In this document: positions 43,514 to 50,748 of the stretch, piece by piece
How positions within the stretch are numbered: the stretch's first letter is position 1
Layout: each line of letters starts with the position of its first letter
From: Spirochaetes bacterium GWF1_51_8
Lineage (GTDB): Bacteria > Spirochaetota > Brevinematia > Brevinematales > GWF1-51-8
DNA length: 56,854 nt
Assembly (NCBI GenBank): GCA_001829415.1
Contig: MIBE01000063.1
Location: forward strand, 1 to 56,854
Direction: 5' to 3'
Position numbers and translations under genes: made by a program
Notes under the pieces: model-generated
Database searches by the model: none
Seen by the model: only the letters and a program-made list of their open reading frames with translations
What the model was told of the DNA's origin: nothing

Positions 43514-44599
43514 TCACTTTAATTCTTTGATAAACACTCCGCTGTAGAACGTCGCGAGAAACACACGTCCCGCCGGAGTGATCGACAAAGCGGCATGCTC
43601 GTAAGGGCCGTAGCTTTTACCGTTGACATAGGCGTAGTAGCCTTTTTTCACACGGTAATAAACGAAACCGACAGAAGTACCGTCGGCGCTGATACAGCCG
43701 GGTAATACTTCATCGAATGTTCCGTACACCTTATCGCCGATCTGCACATACCATTTCTGCCCCTTGGAATAAGCGAAACTAAAGACCTTGCCGTCCTTGC
43801 TGAAAACGGGGGGAATGACATTTTCATACGGCCCGTAGGACTTTTCGCCAATCCGGACATACCACTCGTCCCATTTCTCGCTCTTGGTATAGACATACCC
43901 GTAGACCGTCCCGTCCGTGCAGAAAGACGGCGAAACCGCGAGATTGAAACCGGTGTACGAGTATCCGTCCACGGCCACGTAGCTTTTGCCGTTAGCGGAA
44001 TAGTAAAATCCGAAGTGCGTTCCATCTGTGTTGAAACTCGGCGACGACGCCACGGTAAAATCGCCGTAAGTCTTGCCGGAGACCGTCAGTTTCCACTTCT
44101 CGCCGGACTGGTAGGCAAAGCCGTAAACCGAACCGTCATTATTAAAGCTTGGTGATTCGGCCTTCGGGAATTTCCCGTAGAGCTTCTGGTTGATGCGGAC
44201 ATAATAGACGCCGTTGGTCGCGAACGCGAACCCGAAGTATGACCCGTCCGAACTGACCGATACCGGTCCCGTCTCTTCAAACGGCCCGTACTGCTTTTCG
44301 TTGATAGCTACATAGCTCTCGCCTTTCACGGTATAGTTATACGCGCAGACCCCGCCGTCATAACTCATCACAAGCCCTTCCGCCGAATCGAACGGTCCCG
44401 ATGTCTTCCCCGCGATCTTGACATACCAATCCTCTCCGCTCATAAAAACCAGCCCTGCCGTGGAGCCGTCGCCGCTCAGGATGAACGCCTTTATACTGTC
44501 GATATTGAGGACGGTCTGTTTTCCGGAGAGAATGGATGCAGATAGAAGAATTAATGGGATCAGGAAGAAAGCGGTTTTTATATGACAGGACATCGGCAT
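43514..44599 (-). CDS. Secreted seven- or eight-repeat beta-propeller-like protein
   Basis: This 361-residue secreted protein starts with a signal peptide (near MSCHIKTAFFLIPLILLSAS). It is composed of about eight repeats of 42 residues. The repeat consensus has P.F..DG..(F/Y)GF.Y, then a charged turn, then a YV.I..K.YG.F block. Examples are SPSFNNDGSVYGFAY and YVRIGEKSYGPYENVIPP. The regularity and length fit a beta-propeller, probably one blade per repeat. It is a shorter paralogue of the protein at 38154. It is last in the leftward lipoprotein operon. Start could be either of two ATGs six bases apart. Function unknown. Confidence 0.7.
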   Translation of the reverse strand: MPMSCHIKTAFFLIPLILLSASILSGKQTVLNIDSIKAFILSGDGSTAGLVFMSGEDWYVKIAGKTSGPFDSAEGLVMSYDGGVCAYNYTVKGESYVAINEKQYGPFEETGPVSVSSDGSYFGFAFATNGVYYVRINQKLYGKFPKAESPSFNNDGSVYGFAYQSGEKWKLTVSGKTYGDFTVASSPSFNTDGTHFGFYYSANGKSYVAVDGYSYTGFNLAVSPSFCTDGTVYGYVYTKSEKWDEWYVRIGEKSYGPYENVIPPVFSKDGKVFSFAYSKGQKWYVQIGDKVYGTFDEVLPGCISADGTSVGFVYYRVKKGYYAYVNGKSYGPYEHAALSITPAGRVFLATFYSGVFIKELK

Positions 44600-44679
44600 A
44601 TTTCCCCCGGTTTTTCTATCTTTATCGGAGAAATAGCCTTATAAATAAAAGCCCGGAAAGGATTTTCAGGAGATTTGTT

Positions 44680-45015
44680 CTACTGTCTGACTACGGTTAC
44701 CTTGATCACCTCGCGGGATTCGATATCGCCGCGGAAATCGAGCGTGAAGGTAAGAAACGTCGTGCCAGGTGCTAAGGCCGTGAAGAGAAAGATACGCACG
44801 GCGTCGTCGGCCCCGGTCATTCCTTCATTCAGCCTGTCAGGATGGAGATATTCGATTTTTTGGGATTCCAGTTTAACGATATCGGGATTGGAGATTTCGC
44901 CGCTCAGGAAATATCCCACCGATTCCTGCTCCTGCCCCCGGTACTCGAGAGTCTGCCCGACCGCGACCACAGCTTCCGGCGACCCGTTCAGACTGACTAT
45001 TCTCTCCAAGTTCAT
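44680..45015 (-). CDS. Small chagasin/I42-inhibitor-like protein without signal peptide
   Basis: This 111-residue protein is the third of three adjacent paralogues. It contains VGQTLEYRGQEQESVGYFLS, then GADDAVRIFLFTALAPGTTF and a final FRGDIESREVIKVTVV. The spacing resembles chagasin-type protease inhibitors (GD..., NPTTGY loop, G..G...F.A...G, R-rich end), but the loop sequences differ. Unlike its two neighbours it has no signal peptide or lipobox. Its start overlaps the previous stop as ATGA and has no ribosome site of its own, so translation depends on coupling. It could also be a decayed copy. Confidence 0.55.
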   Translation of the reverse strand: MNLERIVSLNGSPEAVVAVGQTLEYRGQEQESVGYFLSGEISNPDIVKLESQKIEYLHPDRLNEGMTGADDAVRIFLFTALAPGTTFLTFTLDFRGDIESREVIKVTVVRQ

Positions 45016-45425
45016 TTTACGATAATCTTGATTGTTTCACGAGACTCTTCTTTAAAACGGTATTCTTTGATGAAATGTACCGTCACCTTTCCCGCCGCCA
45101 CGGCTTTAAATTTCCATGTCAACGTCGCCTCATCCGCGCCCTTCATCCCGGCTTTCATCTTTTCGGGATGAAAGTACTCGAGGGTTTCGCCGGTCATCTC
45201 GATCGCCGGATCGCCGTCGAATTGATAGCTCATCGTGAAACCCACCGAACCGTGCACGACGCCCGAATAAACGAATTCGTCTCCGATCGCGGCGGTAACA
45301 TTCGTCATACCCTTGAGCTGAATAGCATCCGTTTTTTCCATCGGTTTCTCCGAAGACGTATCGTTGGTACATGACGCCAGAAAAAATAACGTAATAATAG
45401 CAGGCAGCATCGCTATTTTATTCAT
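45012..45425 (-). CDS. Small chagasin/I42-inhibitor-like lipoprotein
   Basis: This 137-residue lipoprotein (lipobox FLASC) has the same pattern as its two neighbours. AIGDEFVYSGVVHGSVGFTM is followed by EYFHPEKMKAGMKGADEATL, then WKFKAVAAGKVTVHF and EYRFKEESRETIKIIV. It aligns best with the gene at 44680 (EY.HP...GM.GAD). Resemblance to chagasin-type inhibitors of cysteine proteases is structural in pattern only; I cannot confirm inhibition. Start and stop overlap the adjacent genes as ATGA, so the triplet is translated as a unit. Confidence 0.6.
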   Translation of the reverse strand: MNKIAMLPAIITLFFLASCTNDTSSEKPMEKTDAIQLKGMTNVTAAIGDEFVYSGVVHGSVGFTMSYQFDGDPAIEMTGETLEYFHPEKMKAGMKGADEATLTWKFKAVAAGKVTVHFIKEYRFKEESRETIKIIVK

Positions 45426-45844
45426 TTCTCTACCACCTTTATTAGATTGGTGTGCTTGAAGGTAACAGTTCCGCGATAGTCCTCGAAGATGTAGAACAAC
45501 GTGGTGCCGGGTGTTTTAGCGATAAACGAGTACACGCCGTGGAACGATCCGCCCACAAGCAATGTATTCGGCTCCTCGCGCTTATCCTCGTATAGGTCGA
45601 TTATGTTGGTGTTGCTGATAACGTACCCGTAGTAGATTCCGATCGAGCCCGAGAATTTGTGCTCGAAATGAACGATCTGCCCGACCTTGAGAGTCAGGTC
45701 CGCGGATGTCCAGAGGTCGATCGAATTCGCCGGGGGATTGATATTGGACGTATAGATAGTCTGCCCGACTTTCTTATCGCATGACGCGAAAAGCGCGGCG
45801 ACTGCTACAATCGCGCAGATTAAAAAACTTTTCATTTTTATCAT
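45422..45844 (-). CDS. Small chagasin/I42-inhibitor-like lipoprotein, first of three
   Basis: This 140-residue lipoprotein (lipobox LFASC) is the most divergent of the triplet. It reads LKVGQIVHFEHKFSGSIGIYYG, then SFHGVYSFIAKTPGTTLFYI and EDYRGTVTFKHTNLIKVV, keeping the G...F.A..PGTT.......YR order of the other two. The same beta-sandwich fold is likely. It follows the STAS gene by 19 bases, with GGGGAATAAC as ribosome site. Function is not known. Confidence 0.6.
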   Translation of the reverse strand: MIKMKSFLICAIVAVAALFASCDKKVGQTIYTSNINPPANSIDLWTSADLTLKVGQIVHFEHKFSGSIGIYYGYVISNTNIIDLYEDKREEPNTLLVGGSFHGVYSFIAKTPGTTLFYIFEDYRGTVTFKHTNLIKVVEK

Positions 45845-45863
45845 GTTATTCCCCTTCCGTAAG

Positions 45864-46202
45864 TTATTTTAATGCCTTGACGGCTTCTTCTTCGTTCTCG
45901 TAAATACTGACCAATTCCACAAGCCGCGTCGATTCGATTATCCTGCGTATAGTCGCGTTCGGCTTGATGAGTTCGACAGTACCGCCCTCTTTTTTCAGCA
46001 TCACGAGCTTTGTATAGAACATTCCGATAGCGGCACTGTCCATATAAGTGACCTGTTCCATGTTGAAAATGAACTTTTTGAAATTCTTGCCGATCTTTTC
46101 TTCCAGCGGGGCTTTTACCTCATGTAGATTGATTATAACAATTTCACCGCGCAAGTAAAAGATCACGATATCGGATTTTTCCGCGATACGAACCCTCAGC
46201 AT
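45864..46202 (-). CDS. STAS-domain anti-sigma factor antagonist-like protein
   Basis: This 112-residue cytoplasmic protein is a single STAS domain of the SpoIIAA/RsbV type. The switch motif YMDSAAIGMF has the phosphorylatable Ser56 after Asp55. Such proteins bind a kinase/anti-sigma factor when unphosphorylated and are reset by PP2C phosphatases. No anti-sigma kinase or sigma factor lies nearby. The CBS-SpoIIE phosphatase at 22178 is a conceivable but distant partner. It lies within an operon otherwise encoding lipoproteins. ATG 46202 follows AAAGGGGTATTC. Confidence 0.88.
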   Translation of the reverse strand: MLRVRIAEKSDIVIFYLRGEIVIINLHEVKAPLEEKIGKNFKKFIFNMEQVTYMDSAAIGMFYTKLVMLKKEGGTVELIKPNATIRRIIESTRLVELVSIYENEEEAVKALK

Positions 46203-46214
46203 GAATACCCCTTT

Positions 46215-46853
46215 CTACTCGTCGGTCAATCCGCCGATTTTCTTCCAGTCTATCTTCTTCTTCAATTCCGCCGCGAGTATATCCATATCTTCGTCGCCAT
46301 GGTAGAGCATCCCCGCCGGAAGGGATGCGTTTAACGAGACCGACAGCCCCTGATGATGCGCGGCGCTTAAGGCATTTATTTTCCCGGAAGACTTTTCTTT
46401 CACATCGACCGAACCGTTGCAGCAGCAGACATACACGTTCGTGGGGCTTTCCGCCGCGACGAAGAATACAGTCCCTCGTACTATCACGACCGAAGTCTCG
46501 GTTTCGATGATGAAGCCCTTCTCCCATTCCTTCAAATCGGAAAGAATATTTCCGATATTACCGGCTTTGAGAATCAGCTCTTTATCCGGACTGAGGGTGA
46601 ACACGACTTGAGAGTTGTCATAGATACGCACGATATTTTTTCCGGGAAAAAGGATGTCGCACCATCCGCCCTCGCCGGTGACAATCTCCATTCCGGCGGC
46701 GACTTCTATTCCGGTAACAGCGGGCTTGCCGTCGATAAAGACAGACCCGGAGTAGGAATCAATCACACCTTTTTGAGCGGACCCGGCCTGCCCCCCGCAG
46801 GAGATCAAACCGGATATCGTCAGAAGCGCGAGAATAATGTGTTGAGTTTTCAT
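46215..46853 (-). CDS. FecR-domain lipoprotein
   Basis: This 212-residue lipoprotein (lipobox LISC) has a FecR-type domain at about residues 30-150. VIDSYSGSVFIDGKPA and GMEIVTGEGGWCDILF are the start; the middle reads IVRIYDNSQVVF and the end VVIVRGTVFFV. FecR domains in secreted proteins occur without the sigma-factor partner and may bind polysaccharide or act as structural folds. No sigma factor gene is adjacent. An unusual run of three cysteines (VYVCCCNG) follows near residue 143. The ribosome site is weak and lies beside the palindrome ACCGGCCGGT at 46860-46869. Confidence 0.8.
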   Translation of the reverse strand: MKTQHIILALLTISGLISCGGQAGSAQKGVIDSYSGSVFIDGKPAVTGIEVAAGMEIVTGEGGWCDILFPGKNIVRIYDNSQVVFTLSPDKELILKAGNIGNILSDLKEWEKGFIIETETSVVIVRGTVFFVAAESPTNVYVCCCNGSVDVKEKSSGKINALSAAHHQGLSVSLNASLPAGMLYHGDEDMDILAAELKKKIDWKKIGGLTDE

Positions 46854-46868
46854 ATGTTTACCGGCCGG

Positions 46869-47693
46869 TTAGTCGCCGTATATCTCTTCGGAATCGATGA
46901 TCTCGCCCTTTCCGTCATCGGTATCGCCGGTTTCGCCCGCGTCGCTGCCGACACCGTTGATCTTATCGAGAGCGGCTTGCGCGTGGGCTATCATTCCGCT
47001 GGCGGGGAATTCTTTCATCAGGTCGGTGATCTTGATAATAGCGCTCTTCTTCGCGCCTTCGACATCTTCTTTAGCACCGAAATAATCGCGCAATGCGCTG
47101 AAGATACCCTTCGCGAGTTTTAAGTCTTCGTAATTGACGGAAATATTATCCATCACAACCCAACCGTAAGATGAAGGGACGTTTTTATAACTATCGGAAT
47201 AGATAGAAAACTTAGTGTCGATATAAATGACATTGGCGTAGGTTTTATCAGTAACCTTCTGATCGATAATATAGACCAGAACCGGAGCTTCGATTTCCAT
47301 CTTCTTACCGTCTTCAAGATTCGGCTTCTGACTGGCGGTGGCCTTTTCAATTATCACGCCGGGGTTCAGCGGGTTCTTGATAATTTCATTCACCGCGGCA
47401 TAACCTTCCGCGCCTGTCGTATCGCTCTTGACATGCATATATGCGGTTTTACCGTTGGAAATGATGTCGTTGAGAGAGATCAATATCTCGCCGAAACTGA
47501 CTGTGGCTTTATATTTAAAATTCGAGTCTAACAAGGAAATTCTATGATACTTCGAAAAGTATTGGTCTTCTTTCCCCAACGGCAGACCGAGGGGATTGCC
47601 CGAAGAATTCTTTCCGCTTCCATCGCAGGCCGCGAGTATAAAGGTTATAGCGAGAACCGCCATTATCGATTTGATGTAATTCTTGCGATACAT
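46869..47693 (-). CDS. Lipoprotein of unknown function, possible SH3-like domain
   Basis: This 274-residue lipoprotein (lipobox LAAC) begins at ATG 47693 behind GGAGGATAAT; the frame is open 27 codons further upstream without a ribosome site and past the promoter. Residues about 50-110 (KYKATVSFGEILISL, then KTAYMHVKSDTTGAEGYAAV) recall bacterial SH3-like folds that bind cell wall. A helical region and an acidic Gly/Asp/Glu-rich tail (DAGETGDTDDGKGE) follow. It is first in a seven-gene leftward operon. The function is not recognisable. Confidence 0.65.
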   Translation of the reverse strand: MYRKNYIKSIMAVLAITFILAACDGSGKNSSGNPLGLPLGKEDQYFSKYHRISLLDSNFKYKATVSFGEILISLNDIISNGKTAYMHVKSDTTGAEGYAAVNEIIKNPLNPGVIIEKATASQKPNLEDGKKMEIEAPVLVYIIDQKVTDKTYANVIYIDTKFSIYSDSYKNVPSSYGWVVMDNISVNYEDLKLAKGIFSALRDYFGAKEDVEGAKKSAIIKITDLMKEFPASGMIAHAQAALDKINGVGSDAGETGDTDDGKGEIIDSEEIYGD

Positions 47694-47715
47694 ATTATCC
47701 TCCAACGTTTTTTTT

Positions 47716-47744
47716 ATTATAGAATAGTTTTTTACTTTAGTAAA
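47716..47744 (-). promoter_or_regulatory. Promoter of the seven-gene lipoprotein operon
   Basis: On the minus strand TTTACT (47739-47744) and a perfect TATAAT (47716-47721) are separated by 17 bases, in an A/T-rich stretch. The leader to ATG 47693 is about 15 bases and holds the GGAGG site. Confidence 0.6.
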
Positions 47745-47832
47745 GTTTATATTCATTTTAGGTACCCCGGGCAATATAATCCAAAACCGTTTTCATCCGA
47801 TAAGTATTCTAACAGATTTCCCGGAGGTTCAT

Positions 47833-48312
47833 ATGGCAAAGAAGACGAAAAAAATCAAATCGCAGGAAGACTATAAGGATATCACGGTCGAAGCGGTAGA
47901 ACAATTCAACAAAAAAGATTTCAAGGCCGCGCTCGATAAATTTCTCGAGATGGAGCAGTCCAATCCCGAAAACCCAAAGGTACATGAAATTCTAGTCTAT
48001 ATCTATCTAAATCTTCAGGACCCTGTCAACGCCGAGAAACAGTACAAATTATATATCAACCTTTTAAAAAAGGAGAATCCATCCTTCAAGCTTCCCGCCA
48101 CCCGGACATTCGACGAACTGGTGGATGAAGCGGGCGACCTTGCCGAACTCGAGAACCGTTATAACGAACTGATGAGTCAGGAATCGATCCCGAATCTCTA
48201 TCACGATCTGGATGTCGCGGCGAAACTGAGCGTACTTTATATGTCCAAGGGCGAGTTTAAAAAGGCCGAAGAAGTCCTCCTTTGCTTCAAGAAAAAATGT
48301 AAAGCCGCATGA
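47833..48312 (+). CDS. Small TPR-like protein
   Basis: This 159-residue cytoplasmic protein begins with a lysine-rich head (MAKKTKKIKSQ) and contains two to three helical hairpins of TPR type, for example EQFNKKDFKAALDKFLEMEQ and VHEILVYIYLNLQDPVNAEK, then SVLYMSKGEFKKAEEVLL. Such proteins act as adaptors. ATG 47833 follows CCGGAGGTTCAT. A TATAAT hexamer at 47775-47780 could be its -10, but no good -35 is seen. It is followed by the PilZ gene, which has its own promoter-like signals. Confidence 0.7.
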   Translation: MAKKTKKIKSQEDYKDITVEAVEQFNKKDFKAALDKFLEMEQSNPENPKVHEILVYIYLNLQDPVNAEKQYKLYINLLKKENPSFKLPATRTFDELVDEAGDLAELENRYNELMSQESIPNLYHDLDVAAKLSVLYMSKGEFKKAEEVLLCFKKKCKAA

Positions 48313-48315
48313 GAT

Positions 48316-48344
48316 TTGCATAACATGAAAATTTATAATACAAT
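48316..48344 (+). promoter_or_regulatory. Possible promoter of the PilZ gene
   Basis: TTGCAT (48316-48321) and TACAAT (48339-48344) are separated by 17 bases in the gap after the TPR gene. The -35 is poor, the -10 good. Confidence 0.4.
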
Positions 48345-48378
48345 ATACATGGGAATCACTAACGAGAGGTAATTTTCC

Positions 48379-49089
48379 ATGGAGAAGATCATCTACCTGT
48401 CTTCGGGCGACCTTTTTAAGGCAGAAATAGAGAAAATCAAGGGCGGCTTCCAGATATTCCGCGCCCGAAATCTCCGTGACGCGCTGATTTTCCTGATCAA
48501 CAATCCCGAAGTCGGTGCGATCCTCTACACTGTCACATCATCCTCTCAGATCGATAAAAAGACAATGGAAGTCCTCGCACAGCTCAACCCCCTGCTTCCT
48601 ATCGTCATCATTCAAAAAGAAGTCGGAAAGTTCAACCAGAAGCAGTTGATGGAATGGAACGGCAACATCACCTTGATCAACGATCCCAACGAGGCGGAGC
48701 GCGTGCTGGGCTCCACCCAGAAAAACCGCCGTAGGTATAACCGCGTGGAATGGCCGCTCTTCGCGACATTTTACCGCAATCTCAATTCACCATCCACGGA
48801 AACCGGTAAGATTCTTTCGTTATCCGCGGGCGGTTCCTACATCCAGACTACCAGTTTCGATATGGTCGAATTGAACCAGCCGGTCTATCTCGAAATCCAT
48901 TTCCGCGATTTTAAGTTTTTCGTGGAAAGCACAGTCGTCCGCATCAATAAAAATCTTTCGAGCGAATCGCTTCCTCTCGGGTTCGCCATCCGTTTCGATA
49001 ACGTTTCCATCGCGACCCAGACCTATATCAACCATATCATCAACGATCACCTGATGATGACCCTCTTCAAGGAATTGGATATTAAATAG
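48379..49089 (+). CDS. PilZ-domain protein with degenerate receiver-like N-terminus
   Basis: This 236-residue cytoplasmic protein has two parts. Residues 1-115 alternate strands and helices like a response-regulator receiver (KIIYLSSGDLFKAEIEK, then AILYTVTSSSQ and PIVIIQKE) but lack the phosphoacceptor Asp. From about 118 a PilZ domain follows with the c-di-GMP-binding RRRYNR and the second motif as SLSAGGSYIQ, where the usual Asp/Asn of (D/N)xSxxG is Ser. It may bind c-di-GMP weakly or not at all. The start follows GAGAGGTAATTTTCC. Pilus or envelope control is suggested by the neighbouring genes. Confidence 0.8.
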   Translation: MEKIIYLSSGDLFKAEIEKIKGGFQIFRARNLRDALIFLINNPEVGAILYTVTSSSQIDKKTMEVLAQLNPLLPIVIIQKEVGKFNQKQLMEWNGNITLINDPNEAERVLGSTQKNRRRYNRVEWPLFATFYRNLNSPSTETGKILSLSAGGSYIQTTSFDMVELNQPVYLEIHFRDFKFFVESTVVRINKNLSSESLPLGFAIRFDNVSIATQTYINHIINDHLMMTLFKELDIK

Positions 49090-49119
49090 TGTTTGACATT
49101 CGATATCCGGGAGAGATTT

Positions 49120-50709
49120 ATGCAGAAGGGAAGGGTCGGACTAATCATATTTTTCTTCATCCTTTGTTTCGTTATCATTCTGATCCGTCTGTTGACCGTG
49201 ACGTTTTTCCCCGACCCGCGTCTCCAAACGCTGTCCAAGGTTGAGCCATTCCGTGGAGTGATCTTCGATAGCTCCGGAAAAGAACTCGCGGTCGCTTCCC
49301 CTTCATTCTCGATCTATGTCCGTCCCGACCAGCTTACCCCCGCGATGCGCGATTACCTCTTCAAACTCCTGATCCAGCTCGATTTCCTCGATAAGGAAAA
49401 CCTGAAGTCTCTCTACAAAGAGAAGGGATTTGTCTGGATCAAGCGGAAGATCACTCCGAGCGAGAAGCAGGTGATGGACAAATTGATCGCTGAACTGAAA
49501 AAGAATAAGGCGATCAAGGAGGACGAGATCGGCGTAGTGCAGGAACAGGGCCGTTTCTATCCCTATTGGGTGACCGGCTCCGTCGTGGGTTTTGTCGGAA
49601 TCGACAACCAGGGCCTCGGCGGGATAGAATACAAAATGAATAAGTTCCTGCTTCAAGGATACTCCGTTTATACGTCTATCGACCCCTATCTCACGACTAT
49701 TATCTACGACGAACTGAAAACGGGCGTCCTGCAGAACCTCGCCGAAATGGGAAGTGTCGTAGTCATGGATGTCGAGACGCGGGAGATACTCGCGATGGCG
49801 AGCTACCCGGCATATAATCCCAACGACTACCAGACGATCAATTCCAACACCATCCACCCGTCGGCGATTTCCGAGATATACGAGCCGGGTTCCGTTATGA
49901 AGATATTTTCAGCGGCCTATGCTATCGATAAAAAGATCGCGACCCCGAAATACCCCACTTATTACTGTACGTCCGAATTCGAAGTCGGCGACCATGTCTT
50001 CACCTCGCCGGCCGCGTTCGGGTACATGGACCTGACCGGGATTCTCCAGAAGTCCATCAACGTGGGGATGGTGCAGGTGGCGTCGTCATTCCAGAGGCAG
50101 GAGTATTACGCCTACCTGAAAGCCCTGGGCTTCGGCACTATGCCGCCGGTTGCGCAGACAGGTATGGAATCTGGCATTCTCCGCCCCGCGGATCAATGGT
50201 CGTATCTCTCGAAGTATATGCTCGCAATCGGACAGGAGATCGGCGTGACCACGCTCCAGCTTGCTTCGGCGGCATGCGTGATCGCGGGCGAGGGTGTCTA
50301 TAAACCCCCTATCCTCGTGAAGAGCGTCAAGGACGAGTCCGGAGTCGAGGTCTACAAGCCCGTACCTTACCAACTCCCGGTCATCTCGAAAGACGCCGCC
50401 GTAAAGACGCTCGAAATGCTGAAAACAGTGGTCAGCGAGCAGGGCACGGCGATCAAGGCGCAGGTGGAAGGGATTGCGATAGCGGGGAAGACCGGTACCG
50501 GGCAGGTGGCGAAAAGCGGGGGCGGCGGGTACTATTCCGACCTCTATAACGCCGTTTTCATCGGCTTCGTCCCGGCGGTGAATCCAAAGATAGTTATAGT
50601 CGTGACAATCAACCGTCCGAAGATCGCCGAGCATACCGGCGGTGCGGTCGCCGCGCCGATCTTCGCGAATATCGTCCGGCGTATTATCATTTCCACCTCC
50701 TATTTGTAA
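49120..50709 (+). CDS. Class B penicillin-binding protein (FtsI/PBP2 type)
   Basis: This transpeptidase cross-links peptidoglycan. From ATG 49120 behind CCGGGAGAGATTT it has 529 residues; a TTG nine codons earlier is less likely. A membrane helix (about 7-28) leads to FRGVIFDSSGKELA, the class B head. The catalytic domain has Ser258 in PGSVMK, the SIN motif in LQKSINVGM and AGKTGTGQVA. The dimerisation region is short. No mraW, ftsL or mur genes are next to it, so assignment to division or elongation is open. It lies between PilZ and DUF115 genes. Confidence 0.93.
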   Translation: MQKGRVGLIIFFFILCFVIILIRLLTVTFFPDPRLQTLSKVEPFRGVIFDSSGKELAVASPSFSIYVRPDQLTPAMRDYLFKLLIQLDFLDKENLKSLYKEKGFVWIKRKITPSEKQVMDKLIAELKKNKAIKEDEIGVVQEQGRFYPYWVTGSVVGFVGIDNQGLGGIEYKMNKFLLQGYSVYTSIDPYLTTIIYDELKTGVLQNLAEMGSVVVMDVETREILAMASYPAYNPNDYQTINSNTIHPSAISEIYEPGSVMKIFSAAYAIDKKIATPKYPTYYCTSEFEVGDHVFTSPAAFGYMDLTGILQKSINVGMVQVASSFQRQEYYAYLKALGFGTMPPVAQTGMESGILRPADQWSYLSKYMLAIGQEIGVTTLQLASAACVIAGEGVYKPPILVKSVKDESGVEVYKPVPYQLPVISKDAAVKTLEMLKTVVSEQGTAIKAQVEGIAIAGKTGTGQVAKSGGGGYYSDLYNAVFIGFVPAVNPKIVIVVTINRPKIAEHTGGAVAAPIFANIVRRIIISTSYL

Positions 50710-50748
50710 GTCCGGTGTCATCATGATAAATTTCAGGAAGCGTTTTTT

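Noticed and set aside
43514..44599. Repeated sequence considered as a CRISPR-like or DNA repeat array
   Set aside because: The repetition is at protein level (42-residue blades); the DNA copies differ too much and lie inside one open frame.
44680..45015. Third inhibitor-like gene considered a pseudogene
   Set aside because: The frame is intact, the domain is complete, and the ATGA overlap gives a plausible way of translation; loss of the signal alone is not proof of decay.
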